Part shown: piece after piece, positions 19,637 to 25,308 of the stretch | Layout: every line of letters begins with the position of its first letter | Numbering within the stretch: the first letter of the stretch is position 1 | DNA from: a virus | DNA length: 25,308 nt | Direction: 5' to 3' (one strand) | Virus record (IMG/VR): IMGVR_UViG_3300025671_000474 | Coordinates: 1 to 25,308 of that record | Made by a program: the position numbers and the translations under genes | Notes under the pieces: generated by a model | The model's database searches: none | The model's input: only the letters and a program-made list of their open reading frames with translations | Told to the model about the DNA's origin: nothing

Positions 19637-22405
19637 ATGCGGTTCAGTTATTCGTTCAACGAGAAGGTCCGCGAATACCTGAACCCCAAAACGGGAAAGA
19701 TATCGGCTGACGGTAACTTCTCAGCCTTCAACGATAACTGGATAGCATCCAGCGATGAGGCAAAAGTAATAGCTGAAAAAATAGCCCAAGGCGATGGATT
19801 GTGCGCTGCCCATTTAATCGACGGCAAGCGTAAGAAAGGCGACACTGGTTTTATCAAAGCAGGTGTCGTGATCATCGACATCGATAACCAACTCGACGGC
19901 AAGACTGCCGACGGAGAGAAAATAAAGGACATTCAGTTAACAGTCGAACAAGCACTCGAACTAGACGTCTGTAAAAAATACCTTTCGTTCGCCTATTACT
20001 CGCCGAGCAACACACCGGATTGGCCCCGTTTGCGCCTTGTTTTTGGACTCGAACGAGACATCGTTCAGCCAGATTTTTACCGGTGGTTTGTACGTACAAT
20101 CGCCGGCAAAATTCCGGGTTCGGACAAGCGAGCGACCCAGACAGTCAACCTGTTCTACGGCGGTAAGAGTCTTAACGATCTCATCTGCTGCACCGACAAG
20201 TTCATACCCAGCAGCGTGATCGACAACGCTGCTCAGGTGTTCGCCACGCTGCCGACTGAACTCGGCGACAAGGGCGACGCAGCCGAGGCGCTCGAAGTTG
20301 AGGTCGATCCGGCTGGGTGCCCGCTCGAACCGCTGTTGAGCAAGAACGTTCAGAACATGCTGAACGGAGAGCCCGTGGAGGACCGAAGCCTAGCCATGGC
20401 AATCGGTCTCAAGGAAATCATCGGATGGTCAAATTGGTGCCGCACGAACGACGTGCCGCTAAAAGAGGTTCCTCTTGACACGGCGCACCGCTTGTTCTAC
20501 TCTATCTACGAGTACGCCCCAGAGCTTGATGGCAAATTCAACCGGATCCTGACTTCGATCACGAATGCAGATGAGCTGCTTCCTGCAGCGGCAATGGCCG
20601 CCGATGAACCCGAGCTTGCCTGCTGGCGCAAAGTTAAGTACGCAGACCGTTCGCTATTCGCGAATATCTGTCCAGAACAAGTCAGGGATCAGCTCAAGGC
20701 CAAAAAAGCAAAACCAAAAAACTCTGTGCTCTCCGTTGAAGACTTCAGTCTGACCGAAGAGCCGACTCCAAAACAAACATCAAAAACAACATCAACAACG
20801 ACGGAGGAACCCATGGCCGCAACCACGCCGCAGACTCCTGCTCAGCTCATCAACCTGCAGAACAATGAGCGGGCGTTCAGTGAGAACGACATCGCGGAAG
20901 TTATCTCCAGCAACTACGGGGATGAATTTCTGTACGACTCTTCCCTGGACGAGTTCTTTAGCTACGACAAAGACGAAGGCATCTGGTTTCTCAGCGACGA
21001 GCAGCATATAAAACGACGCATCCTGAAAGCCCTGGATACTTTTGTACAGACTGGAATACTGCAGCGTTATAACAGTGGCACTGTAAACAGCATCTTCATG
21101 CTGCTGAAAGCTCGACTGCTGCGTTCAATCAAAGGGGGCCGCCAATCTATCTGGACCTCAAACCGAGGCAAAGTTGCATTCAAGAATGGCGTTCTTGACG
21201 TCAGTGATTTGGAGTTTCAGGACGGGTTTCAACGCGATCTATATTTCCGTAGCCGACTCGGGTTTGATTTCAGCGAAGACACGAACTGTCCCAAGTTTTC
21301 GACCTGGCTTGAATGGGCGGTTGGCAAAGATAACGTCGTGATCATTCGTGCATTCTGCAGGGCTGTGCTTGTCGGTTACTCGACCGGTGAACGGTTCCTG
21401 CACTTGATCGGTGCTGGCGGCTCCGGTAAGTCCACGCTGCAACAGGTGCTCATCGCTTTGGCTGGATATACCGGTACACACACTTCCGACCTGGAGACCA
21501 TTGAGACCAACCGGTTCGAAGGGCACAGTCTGATCGGCAAACGCTTGCTGCTCCTGACTGACGAAGCGTCTTTCAGCCGTCGCCTAGACACCCTGAAAAA
21601 GCTGACCTCAGCAAGTGATACGTTGCGTGCAGAGCGCAAGTACGGCAAAGAAGTCATCAACTTCAAGCCCGAGCTACTTGTGTCGATCGCGTCGAACGAG
21701 CACATCAGCAGCTCCGACATCAGCAGCGGTCTGGAGCGCCGGCGCCTGACCATCGTGATGAACAACGTGGTCAACGCGTCCAAGCGCCGTAATTTGATCA
21801 GCGTGTTCCCTGATCACATCGAAGGCGAGTTCGCTCCTGAGCTGCCGAATATTGCCGCCTGGGCACTTGCCATGGGACATGATCAAATGCGTGAAGTGCT
21901 GGCCAACCCAACTAAGTTTGCTCCCACGCTGAACACGACAAACATCGAAGCGCTGATCTTCAACAACCCGATCGTGGCGTGGCTTGCAGAGTGCACCATG
22001 TACGCACCCAGCTCGTACACAGTTCTAGGTGCCGGAGCCCTCAAGCCGAATATCGACGAACAGGAGAAAGGTCTGTACGTTAAAAACGCTTTCACGGAAG
22101 TTTATGCCAGCTACTGCAACTTTGCCAAGTGCAACGGGTTCCGTACGATTGCCAAACCTCGTTTTGTTGATCGACTACGAGAAACGACTAACAACGTTTT
22201 AAAAGTGCCGGGTGTTCAGTCCAAGTTTATTAATGGCAAGGCTGTGATACAAGGGCTTATAATCAAGCCGTACGATCCAACCACGGATCCCCGCAACCGG
22301 GGCGCCAATCGTCTGCCTTCACCAGTGGACTTCGCGGCAAACCCGAACGTGTGGGACAAAGCATTCGCTGAGCACGATCCCAAACCATCAGATGACAATC
22401 AATAA
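19637..22405 (+). CDS. primase-helicase (PrimPol domain plus SF3/D5-type helicase)
   Basis: A 922-residue replication protein. Residues about 1-200 look like an archaeo-eukaryotic primase: VVIIDIDN (D81, D83) and then SPSNTPDWPRLRLVF. A variable middle and a Lys/Thr-rich linker (about 355-395) follow. The helicase part has Walker A GAGGSGKS (592-599) and LLLTDEAS with Walker B D642-E643, then LVSIASNEH as the sensor. This is the phage P4/D5 type. It would prime and unwind at the fork with the polymerase at 11689. A strong internal Shine-Dalgarno and ATG (20813) could make a helicase-only form. ATG 19637 follows AAGGGG. Confidence 0.9.
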   Translation: MRFSYSFNEKVREYLNPKTGKISADGNFSAFNDNWIASSDEAKVIAEKIAQGDGLCAAHLIDGKRKKGDTGFIKAGVVIIDIDNQLDGKTADGEKIKDIQLTVEQALELDVCKKYLSFAYYSPSNTPDWPRLRLVFGLERDIVQPDFYRWFVRTIAGKIPGSDKRATQTVNLFYGGKSLNDLICCTDKFIPSSVIDNAAQVFATLPTELGDKGDAAEALEVEVDPAGCPLEPLLSKNVQNMLNGEPVEDRSLAMAIGLKEIIGWSNWCRTNDVPLKEVPLDTAHRLFYSIYEYAPELDGKFNRILTSITNADELLPAAAMAADEPELACWRKVKYADRSLFANICPEQVRDQLKAKKAKPKNSVLSVEDFSLTEEPTPKQTSKTTSTTTEEPMAATTPQTPAQLINLQNNERAFSENDIAEVISSNYGDEFLYDSSLDEFFSYDKDEGIWFLSDEQHIKRRILKALDTFVQTGILQRYNSGTVNSIFMLLKARLLRSIKGGRQSIWTSNRGKVAFKNGVLDVSDLEFQDGFQRDLYFRSRLGFDFSEDTNCPKFSTWLEWAVGKDNVVIIRAFCRAVLVGYSTGERFLHLIGAGGSGKSTLQQVLIALAGYTGTHTSDLETIETNRFEGHSLIGKRLLLLTDEASFSRRLDTLKKLTSASDTLRAERKYGKEVINFKPELLVSIASNEHISSSDISSGLERRRLTIVMNNVVNASKRRNLISVFPDHIEGEFAPELPNIAAWALAMGHDQMREVLANPTKFAPTLNTTNIEALIFNNPIVAWLAECTMYAPSSYTVLGAGALKPNIDEQEKGLYVKNAFTEVYASYCNFAKCNGFRTIAKPRFVDRLRETTNNVLKVPGVQSKFINGKAVIQGLIIKPYDPTTDPRNRGANRLPSPVDFAANPNVWDKAFAEHDPKPSDDNQ
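20803..20815 (+). promoter_or_regulatory. internal Shine-Dalgarno and in-frame ATG in the primase-helicase
   Basis: GGAGG (20803-20807) is five bases before ATG 20813, which is in frame as residue 393, exactly after the disordered linker and before the helicase part. Most other starts in this window have no Shine-Dalgarno, so this is notable. It would produce about 530 residues carrying only the helicase. Confidence 0.55.
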
Positions 22406-22988
22406 AAATCTGCTCGCGGCGACTGCTGGCTTAGGGCTTGCAGTCGCCGGGCTCATTCAAAATCCCGCCGTATGGCCGACAATCGGTGCTGCTGCAGGGG
22501 GTTCTGTCGTCAGCCTGTCGTTGCTTTCATCGAAGAAAGACAAAGAACGAATTGAAGCGGAGCGAGCCGCCAAAGTGTCTAAAGCACTTAGCTATTGCTA
22601 CGAAAATTTCAAAGGCTTGGTTTCTCCGCAACAACTAGCTTTCCACGCCGAGCTAGAACTCGAACAGGCTGACCGTCTGTTGGAAAGTCTGGTGGCTCCC
22701 CAGAACGGCGGCCAACGAATCGACACCCCTATGGGGGCTGTCTACTCGTTCGATCACCCGGAACAGGTGCTGACGCAACTGAGCCAAAACGCTCAGGCCT
22801 GGGCAGACAGCCAGACTCAAGAAGTCATTAAAGAAAACGCTGTGCTGAAACAGCAAGTTCAGTGGCTCAGTAGCGCAGTGCAGGCTCGCCAGTTAGTGCC
22901 CACGCCGCCTGCCGCCGCTCAGGAAACATTCAAAAACAACAATGACGCGCCTAGTGTCGTAGGCGATCCGTGGAAAAATATGCTATAG
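22392..22988 (+). CDS. hypothetical membrane-anchored protein with coiled coil
   Basis: A 198-residue protein. The N-terminus has one or two membrane segments (LLAATAGLGLAVAGLIQ, then GAAAGGSVVSLSLL). A helical region follows (ALSYCYENFKGLVSPQQLAF...LELEQADRLLESLV), which could be a winged-helix-like fold, then a coiled coil (SQTQEVIKENAVLKQQVQWL) and a disordered tail. Its function is unknown; it could link the replication complex to the membrane. It overlaps the primase-helicase by 14 bases, so it is coupled to it. A terminator follows. Confidence 0.75.
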   Translation: MTINKNLLAATAGLGLAVAGLIQNPAVWPTIGAAAGGSVVSLSLLSSKKDKERIEAERAAKVSKALSYCYENFKGLVSPQQLAFHAELELEQADRLLESLVAPQNGGQRIDTPMGAVYSFDHPEQVLTQLSQNAQAWADSQTQEVIKENAVLKQQVQWLSSAVQARQLVPTPPAAAQETFKNNNDAPSVVGDPWKNML

Positions 22989-23010
22989 TTAAAGAACCGC
23001 GCGAGAGGAG

Positions 23011-23050
23011 AACCCCCAACGCCCCCATGAAGGGCACCGGGGGTTTTCTT
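23011..23050 (+). terminator. rho-independent terminator at the convergent junction
   Basis: AACCCCC (23011-23017) pairs with GGGGGTT (23039-23045), with an inner GCCC/GGGC stem (23021-23024/23032-23035), followed by TTCTT. It ends the plus-strand block where the minus-strand genes end. Confidence 0.8.
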
Positions 23051-23059
23051 ATAGGGATA

Positions 23060-23215
23060 TTACAAGTCGGCAAGGCGTTTCATGCCCTCGCCATTTTCGG
23101 CATAAAGACGATGGAGAGCCGCTAAGGCAGCAGTTTCTTTTTTGATTTCTTCAGTTTCCTGCCGCACCTGTTTGATCCGGCGATCGAGCGGTTCTAGCCA
23201 GTTGTGTTCAGACAT
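23060..23215 (-). CDS. hypothetical 51-residue coiled-coil protein
   Basis: Starts MSEHNWLEPLDRRIKQVRQE and continues with a heptad-like helix (TEEIKKETAALAALHRLY). A small charged coiled coil, function unknown. It follows thyX on the same strand by 14 bases, and its stop is near the terminator. The composition and the clean ATG make it likely real. Confidence 0.65.
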   Translation of the reverse strand: MSEHNWLEPLDRRIKQVRQETEEIKKETAALAALHRLYAENGEGMKRLADL

Positions 23216-23229
23216 AAAAGTAGACACGA

Positions 23230-23937
23230 TTAATTAATTTCTAAGTTTTCAATAGCCCGCCAGCCTTCAACCGCAGGGTTATCCGAACGAAGCAGCGCTT
23301 TAATCGAAGTCGGGACGTATGCCGACAAAGCCCTGCCAATGTCATGGGCGATGTATTTGTGTTCCTTCTGTGTACCGTTAGCGCCCCTAAGACCAACATA
23401 AAAAATCCAATCCCGTAAGGTGCCCTGCATGTGCAGCTTAGTGGGTGTGCACATAGGAAGAATGTTCCGAGCGCACTCACGAGCCACGCCGGACTCAAGC
23501 AGCGTCTGGTACAGCCCCTCGATCTCAGAAAAGACCTCTTTAACGCGCTCTTTTAAGACCGATTTAACGGTCGGATCAAGCGTATCCAGACTGTTCTGGC
23601 GATCTTTAAAATCTTGAGCTCGGAGCTCAAAATCCCAGCAATCAGCCCAGGCGTCCTCTAATACTTTATCAGGCGTACAGTACCGCTGAGAAAGCTCCTG
23701 GTAATGGAAAGATCTGTGACGAATGATTTGAGCTGAAATTGCACGACTCGTGACGATCTCAAACGAAGCACAGACTTGCTCAAAGATACTCCAGTGACCT
23801 TCGTTAATACAGAAGGTCAACAGCTTTTCGAATTCAGCACGATCGGGATTCTTGGTGCTGACCCGAGCGTGCCGAGCTACAACAGCCTCAGGATCCTGAG
23901 TGATCCAATCAAGCTTAGCGTTGTGCAAACTGTTCAC
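23230..23937 (-). CDS. thyX: flavin-dependent thymidylate synthase ThyX
   Basis: A 235-residue enzyme that makes dTMP from dUMP with methylene-tetrahydrofolate, FAD and NADPH. The ThyX signature RHRSFHYQELS (73-83) is complete and GHWSIFE (47-53) fits the FAD-binding part. The C-terminal LPMCTPTKLHMQGTLRDWIF also matches the family. GTG 23937 is the start. ThyX is common in cyanophages and supplies DNA precursors. It overlaps the end of the upstream gene (23915-24094) by 23 bases, in a minus-strand operon. Confidence 0.96.
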   Translation of the reverse strand: MNSLHNAKLDWITQDPEAVVARHARVSTKNPDRAEFEKLLTFCINEGHWSIFEQVCASFEIVTSRAISAQIIRHRSFHYQELSQRYCTPDKVLEDAWADCWDFELRAQDFKDRQNSLDTLDPTVKSVLKERVKEVFSEIEGLYQTLLESGVARECARNILPMCTPTKLHMQGTLRDWIFYVGLRGANGTQKEHKYIAHDIGRALSAYVPTSIKALLRSDNPAVEGWRAIENLEIN

Positions 23938-24094
23938 CAGACGGCTGTTGGGCTGCAGGTACTATACCGATCGCGGATGCCACGCGCTCCACAATGCCGG
24001 GGTTTTCCTTAATGACCTGGCCTGCCCAGCGATCCCCGTACTGAGGGATAGCAGCTGGATTGATGTTGATCAGAGAACCTGCGAGACGGGTCAT
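23915..24094 (-). CDS. hypothetical 59-residue protein upstream of thyX
   Basis: Starts MTRLAGSLININPAAIPQYG and continues DRWAGQVIKENPGIVERVAS. Small and soluble, function unknown. ATG overlaps the stop of the gene upstream (ATGA at 24094-24091), and its end overlaps the thyX start. This coupling on both sides is the main proof that it is real. Confidence 0.65.
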   Translation of the reverse strand: MTRLAGSLININPAAIPQYGDRWAGQVIKENPGIVERVASAIGIVPAAQQPSGEQFAQR

Positions 24095-24222
24095 GTGCGG
24101 GGAAAAGTTTGTTGGTAACGAAGGCGAGACGTAACTTCAGAAGGCGTGATACGTGCCATGCGTGCGGCGTCTAGACCGAAACGCTGTCCAGCTAAACGAA
24201 TCGGAAAGTCGTTATCGGTCAC
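24091..24222 (-). CDS. hypothetical 43-residue protein
   Basis: MTDNDFPIRLAGQRFGLDAA at the start and RITPSEVTSRLRYQQTFPRT at the end; function unknown. GTG 24222 overlaps the previous stop (GTGA) and its own stop overlaps the next ATG. Its shape, with no other room on this strand, fits a translated link in the operon. Confidence 0.6.
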   Translation of the reverse strand: MTDNDFPIRLAGQRFGLDAARMARITPSEVTSRLRYQQTFPRT

Positions 24223-24710
24223 TTTAAACCCTCTTTCTTCATCTTGGCCAGGGCTAACAGATTGTCAGCCATATTGCTGGATTGAAAGGGGTACGCGTCG
24301 CCAAAAGAAGGTGTTTGAAGCATAGTTTGCTTCGGAACGGAGGTCAACTGGCGCAGCATTTGGCGCGTCTTAGGAGTATCTTCGCTGAGGGAAATCATGT
24401 ACTCAGCCTGACTCATATCGTCAGGCGAGTTAGGAAGAGGAATGTTGCGCTGATTATATCCCGCAGGTCCCGTTAGAGCCGTGGATTTCTTGATATTCCC
24501 CTCCCCAAACTCTACAGGACCTATAGGGGGCCTAGAGTAAAAGCCGCGATCGTGTGCGTACTGTGCCGACACTCGATTGGTGTTGTCCATCTGAGCCACG
24601 CGGCGAATGCCGATCATGGGCTCTTGGTTTAGCGTACCCAGGGTAGGCATCGCCAACTGAGGCATCGCTTCGGGCGCTGTACCTCTATCAGAGCCGGGAA
24701 TGATCGCCAT
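24219..24710 (-). CDS. hypothetical Pro/Met-rich protein
   Basis: A 163-residue protein, largely disordered: MAIIPGSDRGTAPEAMPQLA, then PPIGPVEFGEG and RNIPLPNSPDDMSQAEYM, ending in a basic helix NLLALAKMKKEGLK. Function is unknown; such proteins are often minor virion or assembly factors in phages, but nothing here shows it. It begins two bases after the HNH gene stop and ends in a GTGA overlap. Confidence 0.7.
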   Translation of the reverse strand: MAIIPGSDRGTAPEAMPQLAMPTLGTLNQEPMIGIRRVAQMDNTNRVSAQYAHDRGFYSRPPIGPVEFGEGNIKKSTALTGPAGYNQRNIPLPNSPDDMSQAEYMISLSEDTPKTRQMLRQLTSVPKQTMLQTPSFGDAYPFQSSNMADNLLALAKMKKEGLK

Positions 24711-24711
24711 C

Positions 24712-24936
24712 TTATTTGTTGTCCCCGCGATTAGCGCTTCTAGACCGTACCCTTATGTTAGCGGAGGAATTGTTATGAGGGTTGCGATCACGATGATCCA
24801 CATCCTGGCCATCTCTCTTATGGACCCGACCCTGCTTTTCCAGATGACGACGCGCCTTATTACGCGCAGCTCGCCGCTTCTTTTGTTTCTCAGTGCCTTG
24901 ATACTCCCTATATTCTTTATCGTAATCTCTAGCCAT
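24712..24936 (-). CDS. HNH-type small endonuclease-like protein
   Basis: A 74-residue basic protein. The N-terminal MARDYDKEYREYQGTEKQKK and the core DGQDVDHRDRNPHNNSSANI with a following RVRSRSANR match the short HNH proteins I know from many phages: DH (D47-H48), N52-P53 and N60. Those usually have VDH..GNP.NN...N. The conserved histidine and asparagine are present. A putative -10 box lies 25 bases upstream. It may be a homing or packaging-associated nuclease. Confidence 0.85.
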   Translation of the reverse strand: MARDYDKEYREYQGTEKQKKRRAARNKARRHLEKQGRVHKRDGQDVDHRDRNPHNNSSANIRVRSRSANRGDNK

Positions 24937-24960
24937 CCTGCTAACTAACTACTCACTTAG

Positions 24961-24966
24961 ATTATA
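24961..24966 (-). promoter_or_regulatory. putative -10 box TATAAT for the minus-strand operon
   Basis: Read on the minus strand, a perfect TATAAT follows TTGTTTGA and lies 25 bases before the HNH ATG. It starts just after the stop of the gene at 24967-25203. About 17 bases upstream there is only a weak AT-rich -35. This would be a host sigma-70-type promoter for 24936-23060. Confidence 0.4.
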
Positions 24967-25203
24967 TCAAACAACTGTAGACTTTAAATTCATAGCCGCG
25001 AACTGAACCAGCATAAGATCCGTTTTAACTGAGTTACGCAGGAACACAGCCGTGTCGTTACAAAACTGTTGCCACAATCCGGTATACAAACCGTTCTTAC
25101 GTTCGTATAAATCGTAAAGGAAGTCCAAAAAATCTGCCCGGTTCTGCTCCTCCTTAACGCTCCAGTTTGCAAGAAGCTCTGCGTATTTGTCGGTAGTTGC
25201 CAC
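24967..25203 (-). CDS. hypothetical helical 78-residue protein
   Basis: Starts at GTG: MATTDKYAELLANWSVKEEQ, then FLDFLYDLYERKNGLY and a hydrophobic helix LMLVQFAAMNL. It is probably all-helical and soluble, possibly a small phage regulator or structural helper; unknown. Its stop is followed by the -10 box of the next gene. Confidence 0.6.
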   Translation of the reverse strand: MATTDKYAELLANWSVKEEQNRADFLDFLYDLYERKNGLYTGLWQQFCNDTAVFLRNSVKTDLMLVQFAAMNLKSTVV

Positions 25204-25229
25204 GCGGCGCTGGGGTCGGGCCTTTCAGT

Positions 25230-25308
25230 TTACTCGGTGAGAATGTCTATTCGGATGCCTGTAACTTTTTTGTCAGCAACATCCTGGATCAGATTCGCCT
25301 GATTCAAC
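25230..25308 (-). CDS. C-terminal end of a gene cut by the window edge
   Basis: Reading from the edge on the minus strand, 25 codons give ...QANLIQDVADKKVTGIRIDI and then LTE before TAA at 25232-25230. The composition looks coding. The family cannot be judged from so little. Confidence 0.5.
   Translation of the reverse strand, partial: LNQANLIQDVADKKVTGIRIDILTE

Noticed and set aside
23027-23125. Plus-strand short ORF (MKGTGGFLIGILQVGKAF...) in the terminator
   Set aside because: It begins inside the terminator stem, its Shine-Dalgarno-like GAGAGGAG is too far upstream, and it is antisense to the 51-residue gene.
1-25308. Cyanobacterial HIP1 palindrome GCGATCGC
   Set aside because: I saw no copy, but chance expects fewer than one in this length, so the absence says nothing.
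1-25308. CRISPR array, insertion sequence or prophage attachment site
   Set aside because: No regular spaced repeats, transposase motifs or integrase gene could be seen.

Overview
This window most likely comes from a tailed double-stranded DNA phage of a cyanobacterium, probably a freshwater Synechococcus/Cyanobium-type or related host. It has dense, small, often overlapping genes and a phage-type replication set: a family A DNA polymerase without the 5' nuclease, a primase-helicase, a RecB-type nuclease, an SSB-like protein and ThyX. It also has a phage-type HNH protein, one odd tRNA, and a minus-strand gene resembling NblA, the phycobilisome-degradation factor found in some freshwater cyanophages. 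No capsid, tail or terminase gene is recognised.

Layout. (1) 1-762 has no convincing gene. It folds by eye into many long, partly nested helices, including an 18-bp pairing across about 180 nt, and ends in a rho-independent terminator. I read it as a large ornate noncoding RNA. (2) 777-5006 is an island of about 16 very small plus-strand genes, with internal paralogues, a duplicated terminator-leader module and repeated GC-rich stem-loops. (3) 5016-6442 holds a tRNA with anticodon CAU, an NrdR-like zinc-ribbon protein and small genes. (4) 6293-10823 is a tightly overlapping operon built around a RavA-like MoxR ATPase and a ViaA-like VWA protein. (5) 10886-17517 carries a winged-helix-like protein, DNA polymerase, a disordered protein, an HNH/HTH protein and an SSB-like protein; two genes begin at or within a few bases of terminator T-tracts. 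(6) 17491-17739 is the NblA-like gene on the minus strand. (7) 17826-22988 carries a methyltransferase-like protein with a decayed catalytic motif, the RecB-type nuclease, the primase-helicase with a strong internal start, and a membrane-anchored protein, ending in a terminator at 23011-23050. (8) 25308-23060 is a convergent minus-strand block: HNH protein, small overlapping genes and thyX.

Functionally, regions 5 and 7 form the DNA replication and repair set, supported by ThyX (dTMP supply) and possibly by an NrdR-like regulator. The RavA/ViaA-like pair looks like a chaperone or remodelling module with an unknown partner. The NblA-like gene would remodel host light harvesting.

The best leads are the giant RNA, the RavA/ViaA operon, the internal helicase start, the NblA-like gene and a strand-biased hexamer, CCACGC. 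I counted 33 copies of CCACGC on the plus strand and about 8 of its complement, including across minus-strand genes. All comparisons to families are from memory of motifs; no search or folding program was run.
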